DNA from: an uncultured Paracoccaceae bacterium
GTDB taxonomy: Bacteria; Pseudomonadota; Alphaproteobacteria; Rhodobacterales; Rhodobacteraceae
Reading direction: 5' to 3'
DNA length: 64,000 bases
Assembly: GCA_947503775.1 (NCBI GenBank)
Contig: CANNFE010000001.1
Coordinates: forward strand, 248,001 to 312,000
The notes beneath the pieces are model-generated. The model searched no databases, was not told the origin of the DNA, and worked only from the letters and a program-made list of their open reading frames with translations. Position 1 is the first letter of the stretch. Each line of letters begins with the position of its first letter. Shown here piece after piece: positions 56,316 to 64,000 of the stretch. Position numbers and translations under genes: made by a program.

Positions 56316-57167
56316 TTACAGCTGGTTGGTGTTGAATGTGTCGCATTGGGTCAAATCACCGGTCTCGTAGCCGCGAATGAACCAACGCTGCCGCTGTTCG
56401 CTGGTGCCATGTGTGAAGGTGTGCGGCTGCACGACCTGCCCCGATTGCCGTTGCAGCATGTCGTCCCCGATCTGCCGGGCTGCGTTGACGGCTTCGTCCA
56501 GATCCCCCGGCTCAAGCGATCCGAACCGGCTTTCGGCCGCGCGCGCGAAGATGCCTGAGAAGCAATCGGCCTGCAGCTCGATCCGCACCGACAGCGCATT
56601 CGATTCGCGCGGGCTGGCCCGCTGGCGCAGGGCGTTGACCTCTCCAAGGATGCCCAGCTCGTTCTGCACGTGATGGGCGACCTCATGAGCAATCACATAG
56701 GCCGCCGCGAAATCGCCGCTCGCCCCCAGACGCCGGTCAAGCGTGTAGAAGAAGTCTGTATCGAGATAGGCGCGTTCATCCGCCGGACAGTAGAACGGCC
56801 CCGTCGCCGCCGAAGCGCCGCCGCAGGCCGAGCGCACGGTGCCGCTAAATAGCACCAGCTCCGGCTCGTCATAGGGCCGTCCCAACTGCCGCTCGAAGAT
56901 GTCGGTCCAGACCTCTTCGGTATCGGCCAGCGTCACCGACACGAACTGCGCCATCTGATCGTCCTCGGCCGTGATCTCCTGACGCGGAGCAGAGGACTGC
57001 CCGCCGCCGACCGCCTGCAGGAAGGGCGTCACGTCGATCCCGAAGAACCACCCTAAAAGCAAAACGACGATCAGCCCCAGCCCGCCAATCCCTCCGGCCG
57101 CGCGGCGCCCGCCGCTTCTGCGCCGATCTACGATATTCCCGCTTCCGCGGCGTCCTCGCCATCTCAT
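56316..57167 (-). CDS. Putative neutral zinc metallopeptidase (YpfJ family)
   Basis: A 283-residue membrane-anchored protein. One transmembrane segment (about 28-44) follows a basic Gly/Arg N terminus, then the conserved HExxH zinc motif HEVAHH (161-166), and an aromatic/charged C-terminal domain (THGTSEQRQRWFIRGYETGD). YpfJ family function is not known. AAAGGA lies about 8 bases before the ATG. It is divergent from the yqaA-like gene. Confidence 0.92.
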   Translation of the reverse strand: MRWRGRRGSGNIVDRRRSGGRRAAGGIGGLGLIVVLLLGWFFGIDVTPFLQAVGGGQSSAPRQEITAEDDQMAQFVSVTLADTEEVWTDIFERQLGRPYDEPELVLFSGTVRSACGGASAATGPFYCPADERAYLDTDFFYTLDRRLGASGDFAAAYVIAHEVAHHVQNELGILGEVNALRQRASPRESNALSVRIELQADCFSGIFARAAESRFGSLEPGDLDEAVNAARQIGDDMLQRQSGQVVQPHTFTHGTSEQRQRWFIRGYETGDLTQCDTFNTNQL

Positions 57168-57255
57168 CGGCTGTCCTTTCCCTGTCGTCGCAGCGCTCCG
57201 GCTTGACCTGCCGCCGCCGCCATGTCCTATGACCATGAACGAGCGAGAGCCGAAA

Positions 57256-57834
57256 ATGATCCGACGCCTTTACGACTGGACCCTGGCCCTTGCGGCGACC
57301 CGCCACGCGATGTGGGCGCTTTTCATCATTTCTTTCATCGAAAGCTCGGTCTTTCCGATCCCGCCCGATGTGCTGCTGATCCCGATGGTGCTGGCCCGCC
57401 CACACCGCGCCTTCGAAATCGCGGCGCTTTGCACCGTGGGCTCGGTCATGGGAGGGCTCGCAGGCTACTGGATCGGCTACGGCCTCTTCGAGCAGGTCGG
57501 CCGACCCGTCCTCGAATTCTATGGCAAGGACGCCTATTTCGATGACTTCGCGACCCGTTACAACGAATATGGGGCATGGGCCGTGCTGATCGCGGGCGTC
57601 ACACCCTTCCCGTTCAAGGTTATCACGATCCTCTCGGGATCGACGGGGCTGAACCTCACGGTTTTCATCATCTCCTCGATCATCGCCCGCGCCTTTCGCT
57701 TTTTTCTGGTCGCGGGCCTTCTGTGGAAATTCGGCGAGCCGATCCGCGAGTTCATCGAAAAGCGCCTTAACCTGCTCTTCGTGATCTTCTGCGTGCTGCT
57801 CGTGGGCAGCTTTGCTCTGGTGCGCTTTATATGA
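57256..57834 (+). CDS. YqaA/DedA-type membrane protein
   Basis: A protein of about 192 residues with four to five membrane segments and the VTT/SNARE-associated sequences FIESSVFPIPPDVLLIPMVL and TPFPFKVITILSG. Such proteins act in lipid homeostasis or membrane-linked transport. I prefer the ATG at 57256 (MIRRLYDW); ATG at 57229 and 57235 are also in frame. It is translationally coupled to dsbB (ATGA). Confidence 0.86.
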   Translation: MIRRLYDWTLALAATRHAMWALFIISFIESSVFPIPPDVLLIPMVLARPHRAFEIAALCTVGSVMGGLAGYWIGYGLFEQVGRPVLEFYGKDAYFDDFATRYNEYGAWAVLIAGVTPFPFKVITILSGSTGLNLTVFIISSIIARAFRFFLVAGLLWKFGEPIREFIEKRLNLLFVIFCVLLVGSFALVRFI

Positions 57835-58268
57835 CCTCCCGCGCGCTGGTCCTTTTCGCCGCCGGGGGCTCGCTGGCGCTTCTTCTGGGAGCTTGGGCCT
57901 TCCAACTCGCAGGCTTCGCGCCTTGCGCGATGTGCCTCTGGCAACGCTGGCCCCATGCGGCCGCCGTGGCCATCGGGATCGTCGCCTATGTCAGCCCGGT
58001 CGCCGCCTGGCTGGGCGCTGCCGCCGCCGCCACGACATCCGGCATCGGCGTCTTTCATACCGGCGTCGAACGCGGCTGGTGGGACGGCCCGTCAAGCTGC
58101 AGCGGCGGCGGTGGCCTGACCGGGGATCTCCTCTCCACCGACATCCCCGATATCGTCATGTGCGACGAGGTTGCGTGGAGCCTCGCTGGCCTTTCCATGG
58201 CCAGCTGGAACGCAATCGCCTCGGCGGCCCTTGTCATCGTCTGGATTGCGGCCGCCCGCCGCGCCTAA
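57831..58268 (+). CDS. dsbB: Disulfide bond formation protein DsbB
   Basis: A 145-residue membrane protein with four helices. The quinone-linked active pair CAMC is at 32-35 (PCAMCLWQRW), and the second periplasmic pair is C90 and C111. It re-oxidises DsbA with electrons passed to quinone. The start overlaps the YqaA stop; the end overlaps the convergent asnC-like gene by 4 bp. Confidence 0.92.
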   Translation: MTSRALVLFAAGGSLALLLGAWAFQLAGFAPCAMCLWQRWPHAAAVAIGIVAYVSPVAAWLGAAAAATTSGIGVFHTGVERGWWDGPSSCSGGGGLTGDLLSTDIPDIVMCDEVAWSLAGLSMASWNAIASAALVIVWIAAARRA

Positions 58269-58705
58269 CCCGCCCCGCCGCGCCGTGTCGATAAAAGCAG
58301 GTTCGTCTCGCTGCGCTGCACGCCGTCCATCCGCCGGATGGCAAACAGCGCCGCATCCAGATCCTCGAGCGTCTCGGTTCCCAGCTCCACGATCAGATCC
58401 CAGGTTCCGTTGGTCGAATGCACCGCCACCACATCGGCCCGCCTGAGCAGCGCGCCCCGGATCCGCTCCGTGCCGCGCCCCTCGATGCCCAGCATCATCA
58501 AACCGCGCACCTTGTGCAGGGCGACATCCGCGCGGGTCAGAACAGTGAATCCCGCGATCTCCTCGCTCTGGGTCAGCCGCGTGAGCCGCGCGCGCACGGT
58601 CGCCCGCGATAGCCCCAGGTCGGCCGCAAGCTGAGACAGCGACGCCCGCCCGTCCCGGCGCAGGGCGGCGATCAGCCGGGCATCGGTCTGTGACAGTTCG
58701 GACAT
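58265..58705 (-). CDS. Lrp/AsnC-family transcriptional regulator
   Basis: A 146-residue regulator. The HTH (LSQLAADLGLSRATVRARLTRL) is near the N terminus, and the RAM ligand domain follows (about 65-140). It is divergent from arginase with about 108 bp between, so it is likely to control the arginine genes in response to arginine or ornithine. AAAGG lies about 4-5 bases before the ATG. Confidence 0.92.
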   Translation of the reverse strand: MSELSQTDARLIAALRRDGRASLSQLAADLGLSRATVRARLTRLTQSEEIAGFTVLTRADVALHKVRGLMMLGIEGRGTERIRGALLRRADVVAVHSTNGTWDLIVELGTETLEDLDAALFAIRRMDGVQRSETNLLLSTRRGGAG

Positions 58706-58720
58706 CTCACCTTTCCAAAT

Positions 58721-58752
58721 CGGATAATCTTCGTTCGTTTTGCGCAATCCGG
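58721..58752. promoter_or_regulatory. Inverted repeat in the AsnC/arginase divergent region
   Basis: CGGAT (58721-58725) and ATCCG (58747-58751) form an inverted repeat around 21 bases, in the 107-bp divergent gap. Lrp/AsnC dimers bind dyad sites of about this scale, so it is a candidate operator. The match is short. Confidence 0.3.
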
Positions 58753-58812
58753 CAGCTTCCGTCCAGAGCCGTTCTCGTCAATCCTTCGCCTCAGACCCAG
58801 CCGGAGACCAAG

Positions 58813-59736
58813 ATGACCCCACAGACCTGCATCCTTGTCGGCATCCCGATGGACAGCGGCAAGCGCCGTCAGGGCTGCCGGATGGGGCCTGACGCCCTGC
58901 GGATCGCGGGCCTCGCCGACACTCTGCAAGAGCTGGGACACACCGTCGAGGATCGCGGAACCGTCACGCCCGAGCCGGCACAGCCTGCGACAAGACCGCC
59001 CCTCCATGCGCTGGCCGAGACCGTGAGCTGGACGAAGGCCATCGCGCGCGCGGCTCAAAGCGCCGCTGCGCAAGGCATGCCTATCTTCCTTGGTGGCGAT
59101 CACGCGCTCTCGCTGGGCACCCTCACTGGTCTCGCGGCCCATGCAAAACAGCAGAACCGCCTGCTCTTCGTCCTCTGGCTCGACGCTCATGCCGACTTCC
59201 ATACGCCCGCCACGACACAAAGCGGCAATCTGCACGGCACCCCTGTCGCCTATGCCGCCGGCCGGGACGGCTTCGACGACTTCCCGCCCTTCCCCGCCAC
59301 GATCCCCGGCGAGCGGATCGCCATGATTGGCCTCCGCTCCGTCGATCCCGAGGAAAAAGCGGCCTTGGATGGCACGGGCATCCACCTCACCGACATGCGC
59401 GCGCTCGACGAACGGGGCCTACGCACCCCGCTGGCGGCTTTCCTGACCCGCGTAGAGCAGGCAAACGGCCTTCTCCACGTCTCCTTCGACACGGACTTCC
59501 TCGATCCGGACATTGCCCCGGCTGTCGGCACGACTGTCCCAGGCGGCGCGACTCTGCGTGAGGCGCATCTGGCGATGGAGATGCTCTGCGACAGCGGCCT
59601 CGTCACCTCTCTCGATCTGGTCGAGCTCAACCCCTTTCTTGACCATGCAGGCAAGACTGCTCAGCTTCTCGTCGATCTGACGGCCTCCCTCATGGGGCGC
59701 CGCATCTTCGACCGACCCACACGAGGCCCCAAATGA
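58813..59736 (+). CDS. rocF: Arginase
   Basis: A 307-residue ureohydrolase. Manganese ligands: His97 in GGDHALSLG, Asp124, His126 and Asp128 in LDAHADFH, and SFDTDFLDPDIAPAVGTT near residue 225. The last motif ending in VGTTVPGG is the arginase type. It makes ornithine and urea from arginine. It overlaps the ornithine cyclodeaminase gene by 4 bp. The start at 58813 gives MTPQTCILVGIP. Confidence 0.95.
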   Translation: MTPQTCILVGIPMDSGKRRQGCRMGPDALRIAGLADTLQELGHTVEDRGTVTPEPAQPATRPPLHALAETVSWTKAIARAAQSAAAQGMPIFLGGDHALSLGTLTGLAAHAKQQNRLLFVLWLDAHADFHTPATTQSGNLHGTPVAYAAGRDGFDDFPPFPATIPGERIAMIGLRSVDPEEKAALDGTGIHLTDMRALDERGLRTPLAAFLTRVEQANGLLHVSFDTDFLDPDIAPAVGTTVPGGATLREAHLAMEMLCDSGLVTSLDLVELNPFLDHAGKTAQLLVDLTASLMGRRIFDRPTRGPK

Positions 59737-60788
59737 CCCAGCCCGGCGCACTCGCCCTCGTCCCCTTCGTCTCCGTCGATCACATGATGCAGATCGTTCA
59801 CCGCATCGGGATCGAACCTCTCCTGACCGGCCTTGCGACGGCCATCGAAGACGATTTCCGCCGCTGGGAAAGCTTCGACAAGACGCCGCGCATCGCCTCG
59901 CACTCTCCCGAAGGCGTGATCGAGCTGATGCCGACCTCCGACGGCGACACCTACGGCTTCAAATACGTGAATGGGCATCCCAAGAACTGGAAGGACGGCC
60001 GCCAGACCGTGACCGCCTTCGGCCTGCTCGCCGATGTCGCGACCGGCTATCCGGTCCTGCTTTCCGAGATGACGATCCTGACGGCCCTGCGCACCGCCGC
60101 AACCTCGGCCATGGCGGCGCGTCATCTTGCGCCCAAGGGCGCGCGGACCATGGCGGTGATTGGCAACGGGGCCCAGTCCGAATTCCAGTCCATCGCCTTC
60201 AAGACAATCTGCGGCATCGAAGAGGTCCGCCTCTTCGACATCGACACCGACGCTACCGACAAATGCGCTGCAAACCTCGCTCAGAGCGGCCTGCGGATCA
60301 CCAAATGCCCCACTGCGGAAGAGGCGATCGAAGGCGCGCAGATCGTCACGACCGCCACCGCCGACAAACGCAACCAGCAGATCCTGACCGACAACATGGT
60401 CGGCTCGGGCCTGCACATAAACGCGGTCGGCGGCGACTGCCCTGGCAAGACCGAACTGGCCGAGGCAATCCTGCATCGCTCTGACATCTTTGTCGAATAT
60501 CCGCCCCAGACCCGCATCGAAGGCGAGATCCAGCAACTGGATCCCGATCACCCTGTTACCGAACTTTGGGAAGTTATCACGGGCAAGACACCGGGCCGCA
60601 GCAGCGCCGCACAGATCACGCTTTTCGACAGCGTTGGCTTCGCGACCGAGGATTTCTCAGCACTGCGCCACATCCACGGTCTCGCCAAGGAAACCGGGCT
60701 CTACACCGATCTCGACATGCTGGCCGATCCCGACGACCCGCGCGATCTTTACGGGATGCTCATGCGCGCGGGGCCAAAGGCTCACTGA
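59733..60788 (+). CDS. Ornithine cyclodeaminase
   Basis: A 351-residue protein of the ornithine cyclodeaminase/mu-crystallin family. Conserved sequences are YGFKYVNGHPKN, the Rossmann GNGAQSEFQSIAF, and AVGGDCPGKTELA. It converts ornithine to proline and ammonia using bound NAD+. It is coupled to arginase (ATGA), so the pair turns arginine into proline. The 3' end overlaps the convergent usg gene by 7 bp. Confidence 0.94.
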   Translation: MTQPGALALVPFVSVDHMMQIVHRIGIEPLLTGLATAIEDDFRRWESFDKTPRIASHSPEGVIELMPTSDGDTYGFKYVNGHPKNWKDGRQTVTAFGLLADVATGYPVLLSEMTILTALRTAATSAMAARHLAPKGARTMAVIGNGAQSEFQSIAFKTICGIEEVRLFDIDTDATDKCAANLAQSGLRITKCPTAEEAIEGAQIVTTATADKRNQQILTDNMVGSGLHINAVGGDCPGKTELAEAILHRSDIFVEYPPQTRIEGEIQQLDPDHPVTELWEVITGKTPGRSSAAQITLFDSVGFATEDFSALRHIHGLAKETGLYTDLDMLADPDDPRDLYGMLMRAGPKAH

Positions 60789-61066
60789 AGCCGCAGACCG
60801 CCCGCCACGCTGTATTCGCCGACCAGGTTCTGCCACTCTCCGGCCGACACCTCCTTGCGATGGGTGAACCGCACCGAATGCAGCGGCCCCTCGATCTCGT
60901 CCTGCCAGAATTCGATGAAATCGAAGAGCTTGGGATGATCCGGCGCAAGATCATACTCCTGCCAGACAAAGCTGTTCAACACATGCGGGTGATCGGGCAT
61001 ATGATAGTAAAGCTCCGCCGTGGTCAACCCGTATCCCCGCAGCATCAGTTCCGTCTCCGAGCACAT
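60782..61066 (-). CDS. usg: Usg family protein
   Basis: A 94-residue protein with LRGYGLTTAELYYHMPDHPHV and SFVWQEYDLAPDHPKLFDF, matching the alphaproteobacterial Usg family, which is often found near the trp operon. Its function is unknown. GGAG lies 6-9 bases before the ATG at 61066; the ORF extends further upstream, but that part is antisense to gyrA and not credible. It is divergent from gyrA. Confidence 0.88.
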   Translation of the reverse strand: MCSETELMLRGYGLTTAELYYHMPDHPHVLNSFVWQEYDLAPDHPKLFDFIEFWQDEIEGPLHSVRFTHRKEVSAGEWQNLVGEYSVAGGLRLQ

Positions 61067-61261
61067 GTTGTCACTCCATGTCTTGACTGCACGGAGGGCA
61101 TGAGAGCGCGTATCAATTAATAAATCAACAATAACAGTATGTTGACGCTCACCCGCCGTGGCTGCCAGCGCGTGACCGCATTGGGCGTTGCACCCTACAT
61201 TCACGGTCTGATACAGTATTGCCAACAAGATATAGAGACCTCTGGCAAACAGGCGACTTAC

Positions 61262-64000
61262 GTGAACGACACCCCCGAAGATCCTGAAAATTCTGGCGAA
61301 ATGCCGCCCGAGCGCCCTCAATTCGACGGCCCCTCCATCTCGATCGAAGACGAGATGAAGACCTCCTATCTCGACTACGCGATGTCGGTCATCGTCTCCC
61401 GCGCGATCCCCGATCTGCGCGACGGGCTTAAACCCGTGCATCGCCGCATTCTCTACGCGATGCACGAGACGGGAAACACACACGACAAGTCTTACCGCAA
61501 ATCGGCCCGCCCCGTCGGCGATGTCATGGGTAAATACCACCCCCACGGCGACAGCGCGATCTACGACGCTCTCGTTCGGATGGCGCAGGATTTCTCCATG
61601 TCGCTGCCGCTTCTCGACGGTCAGGGCAATTTCGGCTCCATGGACGGTGATAACCCCGCAGCCATGCGCTATACCGAAGTGCGCATGGACAAGCCCGCCG
61701 CCTATGTCCTGGCCGATATCGACAAGGACACGGTCGATTTTCAGGACAATTACGACGGCAAGGACCGCGAGCCGACCGTCCTGCCCGCCCGCTTTCCCAA
61801 CATGCTGGTTAATGGCGCGGGCGGCATCGCCGTCGGTATGGCCACGAACATTCCGCCGCATAATCTGGGCGAGGTCATCGACGCCTGCCTTGCGCTGATC
61901 GAGGATCCCGATCTCAGCTCCGAACAGCTGATCGACTACATCCCCGGCCCCGACTTCCCCACCGGCGGCATCATGCTGGGCCGCTCGGGCGCGCGAAAAG
62001 CCTATCTGGAAAGCCGCGGCAGCGTGATCCTGCGGGCCCGCACCCGGATCGAGGAAATCCGCAAGGATCGCTACGCAATCATCGCCGACGAAATTCCCTA
62101 TCAGGTCAACAAGGCCTCGATGATCGAAAAGATCGCCGAACAGGTCCGCGAGAAAAAGATCGAGGGCATCGCCCACGTCCAGGACGAAAGCGACCGCAAC
62201 GGCATCCGCGTCGTCGTCGAACTCAAGCGCGACGCAACGGCCGAAGTCGTCCTCAACCAGCTCTTCCGCTTCACGCCGATGCAGACGAACTTCGCCTGCA
62301 ACATGCTGGCCCTCAACGGCGGCCGTCCCGAAACCCTGACGCTACGTCGCTTCCTGACGAGCTTTCTCGACTTCCGCGAAGAGGTCGTCGCCCGCCGCAC
62401 CGCCTATGAACTCAGGAAGGCGCGCGAGCGCTCGCACATCCTCTGCGGTCTGGCCGTCGCCGTCTCCAATGTGGACGAGGTCGTGCGCACGATCCGCGCC
62501 TCCGCCGATGCCGCCGAGGCCCGCGAAAAGCTGATGACCCGCCGCTGGCCCGCTCAGGAGATCCTCGAATACATCCAGTTGATTGACGATCCGACCCACA
62601 CGGCCAATGAGGACGGCACCTATAACCTGTCGGAAACCCAGGCCCGCGCGATCCTCGACCTGCGCCTCCAGCGCCTGACCCAGATCGGCGTCAAGGAAGT
62701 CACCGACGAGCTGGAAGAGCTCGCCGCGAAGATCCGCGACTACCTCGACATCCTCGGCTCTCGCGAGCGGATCATGGAGATCATTCGCAGCGAACTGACC
62801 GAGGTCAAAGACCTTTTCGCCGTCCCCCGCCGAACCGAGATCGTCGACTGGTCCGGCGATATGGAGGACGAGGACCTTATCGAGCGCGAGGATATGGTCG
62901 TGACCGTCACGCAAGGCGGCTACATCAAGCGCACGCCGCTCGCCGATTTCCGCGCGCAGCGGCGCGGCGGCAAGGGTCTTTCCGGCATGCAAACCAAGGA
63001 AGAGGATGTCGTCACAACCCTCTTCGTGGCCAATACCCACACACAGCTGCTTTTCTTCACGACCGACGGGATGGTCTACAAGCTCAAGACCTGGCGCCTG
63101 CCGCAAGGCTCCCGCACGGCCAAGGGCAAGGCCATCGTCAACATCCTGCCCATCCCGCAAGGTGTCTCCGTCGCCGCTATCCTGCCCATCGACCGGGACG
63201 AGGAGGACTGGCAGGACCTGCAGGTGATCTTTGCCACCAGCGCGGGCGATATTCGACGCAACACGCTCAGCGACTTCACCAATGTGCGCGCCAACGGTAA
63301 GATCGCCATGAAACTGCCCGAGGATGGCAGCGTCAGCCTCGTCAATGCCCGCATCGCATCCGAAGACGACGACGTGATGCTCGTGACCCAGTCGGGCCGC
63401 GCCATCCGCTTTTCGACCACCGCCGTGCGCGTTTTCAAGGGCCGCGACAGCACCGGCGTGCGCGGGATCCGTCTGGGCGAGAACGACCGCGTCGTCTCCA
63501 TGTCGATCATCCGCCATTTCGAAGCAGACCCGGCCGAGCGCGCCGCCTATCTCAAGATGCGCCGCGCCATGGCAGGCCTCGCGGACGATGCCGAAACCGA
63601 CGACGAGGAAGACACCGCCCCCGGCTCCATCAGCCAGGAACGCTATGCCGAGATGTCTGCGTCCGAAAATCTGATCCTGACGATCACGTCCCAAGGCATG
63701 GGCAAGCTTTCCTCCTCACACGACTATCCCGTCCGCGGTCGCGGCGGCCAGGGCGTCGCGGCGATGGATCGCGCCATGCGCGGCGGTCCCCTCGTCACCA
63801 GTTTTCCGGTCGATATCCACGACCAGATCATGCTGGTGACGAATATGGGCCAGTCGATCCGCGTCCCTGTCGACGGCATCTCCTTCCGCTCGCGCGGTGC
63901 AGGCGGCGTCAAGGTCTTCAACACCGGCAAGGGCGAAGAAGTCGTCAGCGTCGCTTGGATCGCCGATCAGGGCGAAGATGAGGCCGAGGTCGAAGCGCCC
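61262..64000 (+). CDS. gyrA: DNA gyrase subunit A, 3' end cut by window edge
   Basis: A partial gene with 913 codons visible and no stop. The N-terminal breakage-reunion domain has the catalytic Tyr137 in [10 protein letters not shown], and the quinolone region reads GDSAIYD (Ser98, Asp102), the sensitive form. The GyrA box is QRRGGKG (566-572), which separates gyrase from topoisomerase IV, and beta-pinwheel repeats follow. An acidic segment (about 775-790) interrupts the pinwheel region. I start it at a GTG at 61262; ATG at 61301 is an alternative. It is divergent from usg with 195 bp between. Confidence 0.96.
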   Translation, partial: MNDTPEDPENSGEMPPERPQFDGPSISIEDEMKTSYLDYAMSVIVSRAIPDLRDGLKPVHRRILYAMHETGNTHDKSYRKSARPVGDVMGKYHPHGDSAIYDALVRMAQDFSMSLPLLDGQGNFGSMDGDNPAAMRYTEVRMDKPAAYVLADIDKDTVDFQDNYDGKDREPTVLPARFPNMLVNGAGGIAVGMATNIPPHNLGEVIDACLALIEDPDLSSEQLIDYIPGPDFPTGGIMLGRSGARKAYLESRGSVILRARTRIEEIRKDRYAIIADEIPYQVNKASMIEKIAEQVREKKIEGIAHVQDESDRNGIRVVVELKRDATAEVVLNQLFRFTPMQTNFACNMLALNGGRPETLTLRRFLTSFLDFREEVVARRTAYELRKARERSHILCGLAVAVSNVDEVVRTIRASADAAEAREKLMTRRWPAQEILEYIQLIDDPTHTANEDGTYNLSETQARAILDLRLQRLTQIGVKEVTDELEELAAKIRDYLDILGSRERIMEIIRSELTEVKDLFAVPRRTEIVDWSGDMEDEDLIEREDMVVTVTQGGYIKRTPLADFRAQRRGGKGLSGMQTKEEDVVTTLFVANTHTQLLFFTTDGMVYKLKTWRLPQGSRTAKGKAIVNILPIPQGVSVAAILPIDRDEEDWQDLQVIFATSAGDIRRNTLSDFTNVRANGKIAMKLPEDGSVSLVNARIASEDDDVMLVTQSGRAIRFSTTAVRVFKGRDSTGVRGIRLGENDRVVSMSIIRHFEADPAERAAYLKMRRAMAGLADDAETDDEEDTAPGSISQERYAEMSASENLILTITSQGMGKLSSSHDYPVRGRGGQGVAAMDRAMRGGPLVTSFPVDIHDQIMLVTNMGQSIRVPVDGISFRSRGAGGVKVFNTGKGEEVVSVAWIADQGEDEAEVEAP

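Noticed and set aside
61067-62176. Long minus-strand extension upstream of usg
   Set aside because: It is antisense to gyrA. Only the last 94 residues, after a good ribosome site, look like Usg.

Overview
The window is a 64 kb stretch of a GC-rich alphaproteobacterial chromosome, most likely from the Rhodobacterales (Rhodobacteraceae/roseobacter group). The evidence is the lptF-lptG-lptD-surA-pdxA-rsmA order, a PleD-type diguanylate cyclase, small alphaproteobacterial families (DUF3572, DUF4167, Usg), a Fur/Mur-type regulator and many ATGA/TGATG gene overlaps. The placement is an inference from gene content, not from a database search. Genes are tightly packed, no gap reaches 300 bases, and I see no rRNA, tRNA, insertion sequence, prophage or CRISPR array. 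Both ends cut genes: a HAD hydrolase on the left and gyrA on the right.

Layout. 1-13 kb: HAD hydrolase and DUF3572, pleD, DUF983, a NUDIX hydrolase, a DMT transporter, a fatty acid desaturase divergent from an XRE regulator, two lipoproteins, a YceI protein, a serine hydrolase, metG, an AI-2E-type permease, a lytic transglycosylase and a YdeI/OmdA protein. 13-23 kb: the most coherent accessory block, a two-armed amino-sugar locus. The left arm is murQ, a CUT1 sugar ABC transporter and a Gfo/Idh/MocA dehydrogenase. The right arm is a BadF-type sugar kinase, a GntR regulator, a double-SIS deaminase and nagA. The two arms diverge from one control region holding two nearly identical 20-bp sites. 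23-29 kb: a LuxR solo, a 34-codon ORF, TfoX-C and DUF4112 proteins, ndk, an ABC-F ATPase, a MarC protein and a membrane aspartic protease. 28.6-28.7 kb: three perfect palindromes between convergent genes.

29-41 kb: holC and pepA, then the outer-membrane biogenesis run lptF-lptG-lptD-surA-pdxA-rsmA, then DUF4167, prmC and prfA. 41-50 kb: DUF1499, an agmatinase, mazG, a nucleoside hydrolase, a GNAT enzyme, selO, a DMT transporter, a YihY protein and a DEAD-box helicase. 50-57 kb: a Fur-family regulator, a DMT transporter, enolase coupled to a DUF7002-like protein, a PRC-barrel protein, a cupin and a TRAP QM permease pair. 57-64 kb: a zinc metallopeptidase, YqaA, DsbB, an AsnC regulator divergent from arginase and ornithine cyclodeaminase, Usg and gyrA.

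How they work together. The 13-23 kb block could import cell-wall or chitin-derived amino sugars, phosphorylate them, remove lactate (MurQ), deacetylate (NagA) and deaminate/isomerise to fructose-6-phosphate, under control of the GntR protein acting on the shared divergent operators. The 58-61 kb block would turn arginine into ornithine and then proline under an AsnC regulator. Most of the remainder is housekeeping.
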